DNA of 64,000 nt from Kitasatospora viridis. Lineage in GTDB: Bacteria > Actinomycetota > Actinomycetes > Streptomycetales > Streptomycetaceae. The position numbers and the translations under genes were made by a program. This document shows positions 24,080-32,289 of the stretch, one piece after another. Each line of letters opens with the position of its first letter. The first letter of the stretch is position 1. The DNA is taken from NCBI RefSeq assembly GCF_007829815.1, contig NZ_VIWT01000001.1, positions 2,937,501 to 3,001,500 of the forward strand. The letters run 5' to 3'. The notes beneath the pieces are model-generated. The model was not told the DNA's origin and made no database searches. It saw nothing but the letters and a program-made list of their open reading frames with translations.

Positions 24080-25681
24080 ATGACGTCGAGCACCCGCGAC
24101 CAGACCGCCGCCGAGGCCCAGCCGCCGGGCGGGCCGGACCAGGGCCCGCTGCCCAACACCGTGGTCGTCCCCGCGGACGAGGACCCGGTCGCCGAGGCCG
24201 GCAGCGAGCTGATCGGCGGCCCGCCCGGGCGGCGGGCGCTGCTGGGCGTCTCCTGGTGGGTGCCGGCCCGGTTCCTGGCGCTGACCACCGTGCTCACCTA
24301 CTGCCTGGGCCTGGTCCAGAAGCTGCCCTGCTACAACAGCGGCTGGTTCTTCGGCGCCACCAGCCAGTACACCCACGCCTGCTACAGCGACATCCCGCAC
24401 CTCTACACCGCCCGCGGCCTGGCCGTCGGGCTGCACCCGTACCTGGACCAGATCCCGTCGCCCTCTCCGGACATGAAGTTCCTGGAGTACCCGGTGCTGA
24501 CCGGTCTGTTCATGCAGATCGCCGGCTGGCTCACCCCCACCACCGGGGCGATCCAGGACCGCGAGCGCTGGTTCTGGATGGTCAACGCCGGGATGCTGCT
24601 GATCTGCGTGGTGGTCACGGTGATCGCGCTGACCCGGACCCACCGCCGCCGCCCGTGGGACGCGCTGCTCTTCGCGCTGGCCCCGGCGCTGGCGCTGAAC
24701 GCCACCATCAACTGGGACCTGCTGGCGGTCGCGCTGACCGCCGTGGCGATGGCCTACTGGTCCGGCCGGCGCCCGGTCTGGGCCGGCGTCTTCATCGGCC
24801 TGGCCACCGCCGCCAAGCTCTACCCGGTGCTGTTGCTCGGCCCGCTGCTGGTGCTCTGCTGGCGGGCCGGCCGCTGGCGGGACTTCGGTCGGGCGCTGGG
24901 TGCCGCGGTGGCCGCCTGGCTGGTGGTGGACCTGCCGATCATGATCGCCAGCTTCGACGGCTGGAAGACCTTCTACACCTTCAGCCAGAGCCGCAAGGAG
25001 GACTTCGGGTCCTTCTGGATGATCCTGATGCAGGACCGCAACGAGTCGCTGCCGACCCTGAACACCTGGATCGCGGTGCTGCTGGTGGCCAGTTGCCTGG
25101 CGATCGGCTGGCTGGCGCTGAGCGCCCCGCGCCGGCCGCGCTTCGCCCAGCTGGTCTTCCTGGTGGTGGCGGCCTTCGTGCTCACCAACAAGGTCTACTC
25201 GCCGCAGTACGTGCTCTGGCTGGTGCCGCTCGCCGTGCTGGCCCGGCCGCGCTGGCGCGACTTCCTGATCTGGCAGGCCTGCGAGGTGCTGTACTTCCTC
25301 GGCATCTGGTCCTACCTGGCCTACATCGGGGACTCCAAGCAGCACGGCATCGGCCAGGACTGGTACCACTTCGCGATCATGCTGCACATGATCGGCACCC
25401 TCTACCTGGTCGCCGTGGTGGTCCGCGACATCCTGCGCCCGGACCGCGACCCGGTGCGCTGGGACGGGAGTGACGACCCGTCCGGCGGGGTGCTGGACTT
25501 CGCCCCCGACGTCTTCGTGCTCGGCACCGCCCGGCGGCTGCGCGAGGAGGAGTCGTACGCGGGGCTCGGCCCGGTCGAGCCGGCCGGGGAGCACGACGCG
25601 GTGGTGGACTGGCTGGCCCCGGAGCGCCCGCTGAGCGAGCCGCAGGACGCGGTGCCCGAGGGCGGCGCCGCTCAGGCCTGA
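24080..25681 (+). CDS. GT87 family membrane glycosyltransferase
   Basis: A 533-residue polytopic protein resembling the GT87/DUF2029 polyprenyl-phosphate-mannose-dependent mannosyltransferases of actinobacteria. It has at least ten hydrophobic segments, a conserved region LYPVLLLGPLLVLCWRAGRW, and a cytoplasmic Asp/Glu-rich tail. The ATG at 24080 is chosen over an in-frame ATG at 24071. It probably transfers a mannose-type sugar to a lipid or exported glycan on the outer face of the membrane; the acceptor is unknown. Its last 10 bases overlap the convergent racemase-like gene. Confidence 0.82.
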   Translation: MTSSTRDQTAAEAQPPGGPDQGPLPNTVVVPADEDPVAEAGSELIGGPPGRRALLGVSWWVPARFLALTTVLTYCLGLVQKLPCYNSGWFFGATSQYTHACYSDIPHLYTARGLAVGLHPYLDQIPSPSPDMKFLEYPVLTGLFMQIAGWLTPTTGAIQDRERWFWMVNAGMLLICVVVTVIALTRTHRRRPWDALLFALAPALALNATINWDLLAVALTAVAMAYWSGRRPVWAGVFIGLATAAKLYPVLLLGPLLVLCWRAGRWRDFGRALGAAVAAWLVVDLPIMIASFDGWKTFYTFSQSRKEDFGSFWMILMQDRNESLPTLNTWIAVLLVASCLAIGWLALSAPRRPRFAQLVFLVVAAFVLTNKVYSPQYVLWLVPLAVLARPRWRDFLIWQACEVLYFLGIWSYLAYIGDSKQHGIGQDWYHFAIMLHMIGTLYLVAVVVRDILRPDRDPVRWDGSDDPSGGVLDFAPDVFVLGTARRLREEESYAGLGPVEPAGEHDAVVDWLAPERPLSEPQDAVPEGGAAQA

Positions 25682-26775
25682 CTGTCGACCGGCTGACGGT
25701 CGGCCGTCCGGTCGTCCGTCACCCGGTCGAAGTGCGTGGTGGTGTGCCGCACCGTCACCGCCAGCTCGTCGCCCAGCACCGGCGGCTTGCCGGGCCCGGG
25801 CAGGAACAGGATGCTCACCTGCATGTGCGGCGGCTCGGCGAACCAGAGCTGCCGGCCGTCCCACTGGTACGGCGAGAGCGTGCGGTTGACGGTGGCCAGG
25901 CCGGCCCGGGCGATCCCCTTCACCCGGGGCAGCAGCCCCTGCAGGTACTTCGGGGCCTCCAGCCCGATGCCGTGCGCGGTGCCGCCGGAGACCACCAGCA
26001 GGTGGCCGTCCGAGGGCGCCCGGTGCTGCCGGTAGCCGTACCGGTCGCCCTTGCGCAGGGCCGTCACGTCGAGCACCGTGGCGCGGGCCCGCAGGGCCGC
26101 GACGTCGCCCAGCCAGAGCCGGGTGCCGACCCGGGAGCGGAAGTCGGTGCCGGGGTGACGGTCGGTCAGCTCGGCCACCCCGGCGGAGCCTAGGTGGCTG
26201 AGGTAGACGGCGGCGGTGGGCAGCCCGGCGGCGGTGATCGCGGCCACCCAGTCGGCCACCTCGGTCACCGGGTCGGAGCGGTCCGGCCGGTCCAGCGGCA
26301 GGTGCAGCGCGAAGCCCTCGATCGCGTCCCGGTCACCGACCTCGGCGCAGTGCGCCAGGTCGGCCGGTGCGATGCCGTGCCGGCGCATGCTGGTCATGCA
26401 CTCCACCACCACCCGCCGCGCGCCCCCGGCCGGTGACGCCCCCGCGCCGGTCAGCGCCCGCAGCGCCTCCAGCCCGGCCACCGTGCGCACCACCCGGTCG
26501 GGGTCCGGCAGTTCGACGGCCGGTTCGCCGATCCGGTAGGGGGTGAGCACCAGCACCTCGCCCGGGTAGCCGTCGGCCTGCACCTCGGCCGCCTCGGTGG
26601 CGGTGCCGACCGCGAGCCGCCCGGTGCCGAGCAGCTCCGCCTCCCGGGCCAGGCGCCGGTTGCCCAGGCCGTAGCCGTTCCCCTTGGCCACCGGCACCAG
26701 GCCGGGGAACTCGGCCAGCAGCGCGCGCTGGTGGCCGCGCCAGCGGTCGGCGTCTACGTACAGCGAAAGGGTCAT
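25672..26775 (-). CDS. Alanine racemase-like PLP enzyme
   Basis: A 367-residue protein with the alanine-racemase TIM-barrel fold; the PLP lysine is in VPVAKGNGYGLG (K31). The usual Alr motif KANAYGHG is altered. The gene follows femX by 75 bp on the same strand, an arrangement kept in streptomycetes next to peptidoglycan genes. It may make or recognise an amino acid for cross-bridge or stem-peptide modification; I would not assume it is the housekeeping alanine racemase. ATG with GGGAGAG upstream. Overlaps the GT87 gene by 10 bp at the 3' ends. Confidence 0.75.
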   Translation of the reverse strand: MTLSLYVDADRWRGHQRALLAEFPGLVPVAKGNGYGLGNRRLAREAELLGTGRLAVGTATEAAEVQADGYPGEVLVLTPYRIGEPAVELPDPDRVVRTVAGLEALRALTGAGASPAGGARRVVVECMTSMRRHGIAPADLAHCAEVGDRDAIEGFALHLPLDRPDRSDPVTEVADWVAAITAAGLPTAAVYLSHLGSAGVAELTDRHPGTDFRSRVGTRLWLGDVAALRARATVLDVTALRKGDRYGYRQHRAPSDGHLLVVSGGTAHGIGLEAPKYLQGLLPRVKGIARAGLATVNRTLSPYQWDGRQLWFAEPPHMQVSILFLPGPGKPPVLGDELAVTVRHTTTHFDRVTDDRTADRQPVDSQA

Positions 26776-26850
26776 GGTGCTCTCCCTGGGCGCACCGGCT
26801 GCCCGGGGTGACGGGCGGTCGGTGCTCGGTGGTGCGGTGGTGCGGGCGGG

Positions 26851-27969
26851 TCAGCGGCGCGACATGTAGAGGTCGAGCGCCTTGTGCAGGACCTTGTTGA
26901 CCGGGAAGTCCCATTCGCCCAGGTACTCGGCGGCCTGTCCTCCCGTGCCCAGTTTGAACTGGATCAGGCCGTAGAGCGGGTCCTCCTCGTCCAGCGTGTC
27001 GCTGATCCCGCGCAGGTCGTAGACGCCGGCGCCGAGCGCGTAGGCGTCCCGGATCATCCGCCACTGGATCGCGTTGGACGGCTTGACCTCGCGCTTGTGG
27101 TTGGCCGAGGCGCCGTAGGAGTACCAGACGTGCTGGCCCACGGTCAGCATGGTGGTGGCGGCCAGCGGTTCGCCCTCGTGGTAGGCGAGGTAGAGCCGCA
27201 TCCGGTTCGGGTCCTCGGTGGTGAGCTGCTGCCACTGGCGCTGGAAGTAGGCCAGCGGGCGCGGGGTGAACCGGTCCCGCTCGGCGGTCAGCTGGTAGAG
27301 CCGGTGGAAGACCGGCAGGTCGTCGTAGCCGCCCTGGACCACCTCGACGCCGCTCTTCTCGGCCTTCTTGATGTTGCGCCGCCAGAGCTGGTTGAAGCCG
27401 CGCTGGATGTCGTCCAGCGAGCGGTTGGCCAGCGGCACCTGGAACACGTAGCGCGGCTGCACGTCGCCGAAGCCGGCCCCGCCGTCCTCGCCCTGCCGCC
27501 AGCCGGCCCGGCGCAGCCGGTCGGCGACCTCGAAGGCGCGCGGCTCGTACCAGTCCGGGTCCACGTCGCGCAGCCGCTTGGCCTGGCCACCGGCCACCGC
27601 CTCCTTGATGGTGGCCGTGCCCCAGCGCCGGATCACCACCGGCGGGCCGATCTTCACCGAGAACGCGCCCTGCGCCTTGAGGTGGGCCAGCAGCGGGGCG
27701 AGCCAGCGGTCCAGGTCCGGGTCGAACCAGTCGATCACCGGCCCCTCCGGCAGGTAGGCCAGGTAGCGCTTGACCTTGGGCAGTTGCCGGTAGAGCACCA
27801 GGCCCGCGCCGACCAGGTTGCCGGTGGCGTCCGCCCAACCGATCGACTCGCTGCGCCACTCGCTCTTGACCTCGCCCCAGGAGGGCACCTGCATGTGGCT
27901 GACGGAGGGGCGGCTGCGCACGAAGGCGAGGTGTTCCTCGCGGGTGATCGTCCTCAGACGCAGGCTCAT
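26851..27969 (-). CDS. femX: FemX-type lipid II:glycine ligase (FemABX family)
   Basis: A 372-residue FemABX protein made of two GNAT-like halves (LWRRNIKKAEKSGVEV and the C-terminal GVYDLRGISD region are characteristic). These tRNA-dependent non-ribosomal ligases add amino acids to the lysine/diaminopimelate side chain of lipid II. In S. coelicolor FemX adds the single Gly bridge residue and is linked to vancomycin resistance. ATG 27969 with AGGAGC upstream. It is followed by the racemase-like gene, probably in one transcript. Confidence 0.87.
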   Translation of the reverse strand: MSLRLRTITREEHLAFVRSRPSVSHMQVPSWGEVKSEWRSESIGWADATGNLVGAGLVLYRQLPKVKRYLAYLPEGPVIDWFDPDLDRWLAPLLAHLKAQGAFSVKIGPPVVIRRWGTATIKEAVAGGQAKRLRDVDPDWYEPRAFEVADRLRRAGWRQGEDGGAGFGDVQPRYVFQVPLANRSLDDIQRGFNQLWRRNIKKAEKSGVEVVQGGYDDLPVFHRLYQLTAERDRFTPRPLAYFQRQWQQLTTEDPNRMRLYLAYHEGEPLAATTMLTVGQHVWYSYGASANHKREVKPSNAIQWRMIRDAYALGAGVYDLRGISDTLDEEDPLYGLIQFKLGTGGQAAEYLGEWDFPVNKVLHKALDLYMSRR

Positions 27970-28104
27970 GCTCGGAGTGCTCCTTGGCAGGTTGGTGGAC
28001 CCTTTGACCCTATCGCCCGAATGGTCCGATTCGGGCGGGTCTCGTTCGGCGCGTTCGACCGAACCCTAGGGCCGCCGCGCCGGGAGGGGTCGTGGAGAGC
28101 CGAA

Positions 28105-28131
28105 ACGGCGCTCCCCGAGGGGGAGCGCCGT
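28105..28131. terminator. Terminator after the small membrane protein gene
   Basis: Perfect 12-bp stem (28105-28116 with 28120-28131) with loop GAG, 55 bases past the stop of the minus-strand gene at 28186. Confidence 0.75.
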
Positions 28132-28185
28132 CTCCTGCGCCGCGCCCGCGCCGTGGCGCGCGGCGGTCCTGCTACCGAGTGGCCA

Positions 28186-28491
28186 TCAGATGCCGCCGAA
28201 CAGTCCGCCGTGCGCCAGCGCGATCCCGAAGCCGAAGGCGGACATCACCGTGGCGATCACCAGGACGAACCGCTCGGCGGTGGTGGCCGAGATGAACTGG
28301 CCCCACAGGCCGGTGACGATGCCGGCCAGCCCGCTCCAGGAGCTCAGCACGTGCAGGCCGTGGAAGAAGGACGTGGTGAACGCCAGCACACCGAGCAGCG
28401 CGGTCATCGCGGCCAGGGTGTTCTCCCTGGGGTGCGAATGGCCGTCGGTGTTGAGGGTGAACGCGGGGAATCGGCGGATGGTCTGTGCCAT
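28186..28491 (-). CDS. Small conserved membrane protein
   Basis: A 101-residue protein with a short polar N-terminus and two to three hydrophobic segments (TLAAMTALLGVLAFTTSFF, LAGIVTGLWGQFI, FVLVIATVMSAFGFGIAL). I do not recognise a named family. ATG 28491 has GGAGGT 7 nt upstream. It sits divergent to the rpsF operon in a place that is conserved in streptomycetes; function unknown. Confidence 0.78.
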   Translation of the reverse strand: MAQTIRRFPAFTLNTDGHSHPRENTLAAMTALLGVLAFTTSFFHGLHVLSSWSGLAGIVTGLWGQFISATTAERFVLVIATVMSAFGFGIALAHGGLFGGI

Positions 28492-28792
28492 GGAACCCAC
28501 CTCCAGTGCGGGCCGGGCGATGCTGATGAACCCGTTCTGCCCAGATTGCGCCCCTTGAGACCCGGCGGCAATCGATGGGCGTTTTGTTCGGCCGGATGGG
28601 TGCGGGTAGGCTGTGCGATCTGCACTGGTGTATCTGTGCCCCCGCATGTCTTCACACAGACGCGGGGGCGGGGTCTGTCGGACCCGGCCGCTACGGTGGC
28701 CGAGCACGGCACCCGGACCAGTGCCGACGCCGTACAACCCTCCTGCCACGGAGAGACCGTGGCCGTTGAGTCCAAAGGAGGTGGGTTTACCC
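28492..28792. other. 301-bp divergent region and structured leader of the rpsF operon
   Basis: Contains the rpsF promoter and a leader of roughly 170 nt with several hairpins: 28638-28645 with 28662-28669, 28671-28675 with 28681-28685, and 28745-28751 with 28757-28763 just before the ribosome binding site. No short gene was seen. S6:S18-binding autoregulatory leaders are known in front of rpsF in other bacteria; whether this is one is inference. Confidence 0.6.
28586..28614 (+). promoter_or_regulatory. Housekeeping-type promoter of the rpsF operon
   Basis: TTGTTC (28586-28591), a 17-bp spacer and TAGGCT (28609-28614). This fits the HrdB consensus well and predicts a start near 28621. Confidence 0.75.
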
Positions 28793-29083
28793 ATGCGTCA
28801 CTACGAGGTGATGGTCATCCTCGACCCGTCGGTCGAGGAGCGCGCTGTCTCCCCCCTGATCGAGAGCTTCCTCAACGTCGTCCGCACCGGTGGCGGCAGC
28901 GTTGAGAAGATCGACACCTGGGGCCGTCGTCGCCTGGCGTACGAGATCAAGAAGCAGCCCGAGGGCATTTACTCGGTCATCGACCTGAAGGCCACGCCTG
29001 AGGTCGTCAAGGAGCTTGACCGCCAGATGTCGCTGAGCGAGCAGGTTCTGCGGACCAAGGTCCTGCGCCCGGACACCCACTGA
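28793..29083 (+). CDS. rpsF: 30S ribosomal protein bS6
   Basis: A 96-residue protein beginning [17 protein letters not shown], the signature start of S6, which binds S18 on the platform of the 30S subunit. The ATG at 28793 is preceded by AAAGGAGGTG. First gene of the rpsF-ssb-rpsR-rplI operon, a near-universal bacterial arrangement. The gap to ssb holds a parS site. Confidence 0.98.
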   Translation: MRHYEVMVILDPSVEERAVSPLIESFLNVVRTGGGSVEKIDTWGRRRLAYEIKKQPEGIYSVIDLKATPEVVKELDRQMSLSEQVLRTKVLRPDTH

Positions 29084-29124
29084 GCCACCTTTCGGGACCG
29101 TTGACGGTCCCGAGGGCTCAAGTC

Positions 29125-29146
29125 CGATGTTTCACGTGAAACATCG
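29125..29146. other. parS: parS site 6 in a 22-bp palindrome between rpsF and ssb
   Basis: Exact parS core at 29129-29142 extended by 4-nt complementary arms. It is inside an operon, so ParB spreading could touch ribosomal protein/ssb expression (inference). Confidence 0.93.
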
Positions 29147-29183
29147 CTGAACGGAACTCCTCCTCCCGAGAGGTCAGCACACC

Positions 29184-29801
29184 ATGGCAGGCGAGACCGT
29201 CATCACCCTCGTCGGCAATCTCGTCGACGACCCCGAGCTGCGTTTCACCCCCTCGGGTGCGGCGGTCGCGAAGTTCCGCATCGCGTCCACTCCCCGCACC
29301 TTCGACCGCCAGACCAACGAGTGGAAGGACGGCGAGAGCCTCTTCCTCACGTGCAACGTCTGGCGTCAGCCGGCGGAGAACGTGGCCGAGTCGCTGCAGC
29401 GCGGCATGCGCGTCATCGTGCAGGGCCGACTGCGCCAGCGGTCTTACGAGACCAAGGAAGGCGAGAAGCGGACGGTCTTCGAGGTCGAGGTCGATGAGGT
29501 CGGTCCGAGCCTGCGCTCGGCGACCGCCAAGGTGACCCGGGCCAACCGCGGTCCCGGCGGCGGTGGTGGCGGCGGCTTCGGCGGCGGCGCCCCGCAGCAG
29601 GGCGGCGGCCAGGGCGGCTGGGGTGGCGGCCAGGGCGGCAACCAGGGTGGCGGCAACTGGGGTGGCAACTCCGGTGGCGGCCAGTCCGGTCCGTCCGACG
29701 ACCCCTGGGCGTCCAGCGCGCCGGCCGGCGGTGGCAACAACGCCGGCGGTGGCTGGGGTGCCCCGGCCGGTGGCGGCTACTCGGAAGAGCCTCCGTTCTA
29801 A
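29184..29801 (+). CDS. ssb: Single-stranded DNA-binding protein
   Basis: A 205-residue SSB. The OB fold occupies about residues 1-110 ([36 protein letters not shown]). The middle is a very long Gly-rich linker, and the tail DDPWASS...EEPPF ends in the acidic tip that recruits replication proteins. The genomic place between rpsF and rpsR marks it as the main replicative SSB. ATG at 29184. Confidence 0.97.
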   Translation: MAGETVITLVGNLVDDPELRFTPSGAAVAKFRIASTPRTFDRQTNEWKDGESLFLTCNVWRQPAENVAESLQRGMRVIVQGRLRQRSYETKEGEKRTVFEVEVDEVGPSLRSATAKVTRANRGPGGGGGGGFGGGAPQQGGGQGGWGGGQGGNQGGGNWGGNSGGGQSGPSDDPWASSAPAGGGNNAGGGWGAPAGGGYSEEPPF

Positions 29802-29877
29802 GAGCTGACAGATTTCGTGCGAACCGGGCTCCGTCCCCGTGACGGACCCGGATCGTGATCCTCATTTGGAGCACACC

Positions 29878-30114
29878 ATGGCGAAGCCGCCTGCGCGCAA
29901 GCCGAAGAAGAAGGTTTGCGTCTTCTGCAAGGACAAGGTCAACTACGTTGACTACAAGGACACGAACCTGCTGCGGAAGTTCATTTCCGACCGCGGCAAG
30001 ATCCGTGCCCGCCGGGTCACCGGCAACTGCACCCAGCACCAGCGCGATGTCGCCACGGCCGTGAAGAACAGCCGTGAGATGGCGCTGCTGCCCTACACCA
30101 GCACCGCGCGCTAA
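29878..30114 (+). CDS. rpsR: 30S ribosomal protein bS18
   Basis: A 78-residue S18 with ATG 29878 and TTGGAG upstream. It contains CVFC near the N-terminus plus NCTQH, so it looks like the zinc-binding (C+) form; streptomycetes often carry a zinc-free paralogue elsewhere. Partner of S6 on the 30S platform, encoded in the same operon. Confidence 0.97.
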   Translation: MAKPPARKPKKKVCVFCKDKVNYVDYKDTNLLRKFISDRGKIRARRVTGNCTQHQRDVATAVKNSREMALLPYTSTAR

Positions 30115-30131
30115 GAGAGGGTGACCGAAGA

Positions 30132-30572
30132 ATGAAGATCATCCTCACTCACGAGGTCGCCGGCCTCGGCGGCGCCGGCGAGGTCGTCGAGGTCAAGGAC
30201 GGCTACGCCCGCAACTTCCTGGTTCCGCGTGGCTTCGCCATCCGCTGGACCAAGGGCGGCCAGAAGGACGTCGACGCCATCCGTCGCGCCCGCAAGATCC
30301 ACGAGATCCAGACCGTCGAGGCCGCCACCGCGGTCAAGGCGACCCTGGAGGGCCTGCAGGTCAAGCTGGCCGTGCGCTCCGGCGACGCCGGCCGCCTGTT
30401 CGGCTCGGTCACCCAGGCCGACGTCGTCGAGGCCGTCAAGGCCGCCGGCGGCCCGGCGGTGGACAAGCGCGCCGTCGTGATCGCCTCGCCGATCAAGACC
30501 GTGGGCACCCACAAGGTCTCCGTCAAGCTGCACGCTGACGTCCAGGCCAACCTCGACGTGACCGTCGCCTGA
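30132..30572 (+). CDS. rplI: 50S ribosomal protein bL9
   Basis: A 146-residue L9 with the N-terminal RNA-binding domain ([29 protein letters not shown]), the connecting helix and the C-terminal domain. Last gene of the rpsF-ssb-rpsR-rplI operon, 17 bp after rpsR, followed by a strong terminator. Confidence 0.97.
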   Translation: MKIILTHEVAGLGGAGEVVEVKDGYARNFLVPRGFAIRWTKGGQKDVDAIRRARKIHEIQTVEAATAVKATLEGLQVKLAVRSGDAGRLFGSVTQADVVEAVKAAGGPAVDKRAVVIASPIKTVGTHKVSVKLHADVQANLDVTVA

Positions 30573-30586
30573 CGATCCGTCGTGAC

Positions 30587-30629
30587 CCCGAGGGCCGGGG
30601 CCTCCCACTGGGAGGCCCCGGCCCTCGGG
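30587..30629. terminator. Bidirectional terminator after rplI
   Basis: Perfect 20-bp stem (30587-30606 with 30610-30629) with loop ACT between rplI and the convergent MATE gene. Confidence 0.9.
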
Positions 30630-30662
30630 CGTTCCCGGGTCCGTTCGCGCGGGAGCCGGCGG

Positions 30663-31997
30663 CTAGCCGCGGACCGCGCCTGTGACCAGCCAGCGGCCGG
30701 TCCGGGTGCGGCCGACCAGGAAGGCGGCCCGGACCAGCATCACCAGGTTCATCGCCCACCAGAGGCCGGCCAGCCCGGCGCCCGTGGCCGGCACGGCGAG
30801 CGCCACCGGGGCGAAGGCGGCCAGCGTGCCGGTCATCGCCCAGGCCAGGTAGGTGCCGTCGCCGGCGCCCATCAGCACCCCGTCCAGCACGAAGACCACC
30901 CCGCAGGCCGGCTGGGTCAGCGCGACCAGCGGCAGCACCGCCCAGAGCTGGCCGCGCACCGCCGGGTCGGGGGTGAAGAGCGGCAGGTAGAGCGGGGCGG
31001 TGGCCAGCACCAGCAGGCCCAGCAGCACGCCCGAGCCGATCCCCCACTGGACCATCCGCCGGGTGGCCGCCCGGGCCCCGGCGGGATCGTCGGCGCCCAG
31101 GTAGCGCCCGATGATCGACTGTCCGGCGATCGCGATCGCGTCCAGCGCGTAGGCCAGGAAGCCCCAGATCGTCATGGCGATCTGATGGGCCGCCACCTGC
31201 TGGTCGCCCAGCCGGGCGGCCACCGCGGTGGCCAGCACCAGGACCCCGCGCAGCGCCATGGTGCGCACCACCAGCGGCCCGCCGGCCCGGGCGCAGGCCC
31301 GGATGCCGGCCAGGTCCGGCCGCAGCACCGCGCGCTCCCGGCGGGCGCCGCGGACCACCACGAACAGGTAGGCGGCGGCCATGCCGGTCTGCGCCAGCAC
31401 CGTGCCCCAGGCCGAGCCGGCCACCCCGAGGCCGGCGCCGTAGACCAGGCCGAGGTTGAGCAGCAGGTTGGCGGAGAACGAGCCGATCGCCACCACCAGC
31501 GGGGTGCGGGTGTCCTGCAGCCCGCGCAGCACACCGGTGGCGGCCAGCACCATGAGCACCGCCGGGATGCCCAGCGAGCTGATCCGCAGGTAGGTCACCG
31601 CGTACGGCGCGGCGGTGGCGGAGGCGCCGAGCAGGTGGGCCGTGGCGGGGGCCAGCAGGTAGCCCAGCAGCACCAGGGGGAGGCCGAGCAGCAGGGCCAG
31701 CCAGATGCCGTCCACGCCCTGCTGGATGGCGGCCCGGCGGTCGCCGGCGCCGATCCGGCGGGCCACCGCGGCGGTGGTGGCGTAGGCGAGGAAGACGAAG
31801 ACGCCGGTGAGGGTGGAGAGCGCGCTGCCGGCCACGCCGAGTCCGGCGAGCTGGGCGGTGCCCAGGTGGCCGACGATCGCGGAGTCGCCGATCAGGAAGA
31901 GGGGTTCGGCGACCAGCGCACCGAAGGCCGGTACCGCCAGCGCGAGGATCTCCCGGTCGTGCCGGCGGCTGCGTCTCATGCGGATCAAGGTAGCCAT
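30663..31997 (-). CDS. MATE family efflux transporter (DinF-like)
   Basis: A 444-residue multidrug and toxic compound extrusion protein with 12 hydrophobic segments, starting EILALAVPAFGALVAEPLFLIGDSAIVGHLG, which is typical of the DinF branch. It uses ion gradients to export organic compounds; the substrate is unknown. ATG 31997 or 31979 are both possible and neither has a clear ribosome binding site. The gene keeps its place between rplI and dnaB in streptomycetes. The 5' end carries one DnaA-box match. Confidence 0.87.
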   Translation of the reverse strand: MATLIRMRRSRRHDREILALAVPAFGALVAEPLFLIGDSAIVGHLGTAQLAGLGVAGSALSTLTGVFVFLAYATTAAVARRIGAGDRRAAIQQGVDGIWLALLLGLPLVLLGYLLAPATAHLLGASATAAPYAVTYLRISSLGIPAVLMVLAATGVLRGLQDTRTPLVVAIGSFSANLLLNLGLVYGAGLGVAGSAWGTVLAQTGMAAAYLFVVVRGARRERAVLRPDLAGIRACARAGGPLVVRTMALRGVLVLATAVAARLGDQQVAAHQIAMTIWGFLAYALDAIAIAGQSIIGRYLGADDPAGARAATRRMVQWGIGSGVLLGLLVLATAPLYLPLFTPDPAVRGQLWAVLPLVALTQPACGVVFVLDGVLMGAGDGTYLAWAMTGTLAAFAPVALAVPATGAGLAGLWWAMNLVMLVRAAFLVGRTRTGRWLVTGAVRG

Positions 31998-32193
31998 CCA
32001 CAGGCCGGGGCCGGACGGGTGGGGGTGTGTGAAGTTTTTCTCATGCACAGCCGGTGGAAAGAGGAGACCCAGGTCAGCGTGTTGACGGTGGACCGATCAG
32101 CAGGTTATCCACAGGGATGTCCCCATGCTCGTGCACAGGTTTCGGGCAGTTGTCCACAGTCCTGGGGGTTCCATCCACATGACCTGTGGATAA
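31994..32193. promoter_or_regulatory. DnaA-box cluster upstream of dnaB
   Basis: Five 9-mers fit the Streptomyces DnaA-box consensus (T/C)(T/C)(A/G/C)TCCACA: 31994-32002, 32105-32113, 32150-32158 and 32171-32179 on the plus strand, and 32185-32193 on the minus strand. Two are TTATCCACA and one is TTGTCCACA. Two further one-mismatch copies lie at 32041-32049 and 32129-32137. The region 31998-32289 holds no gene and is less GC-rich than its surroundings. Confidence 0.82.
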
Positions 32194-32289
32194 CTTCGGT
32201 GATCCGGCTTGGAACATGCCCGGCCCGCCCCTTAGCGTGGTCGCTCACCCGACGCACCACCACGCACGCTCGCTGAACGGGGATGACGC

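Noticed and set aside
31994..32289. A second replication origin at the DnaA-box cluster
   Set aside because: Five boxes are far fewer than in a Streptomyces oriC and there is no dnaA/dnaN context; a regulatory or titration site is more likely.
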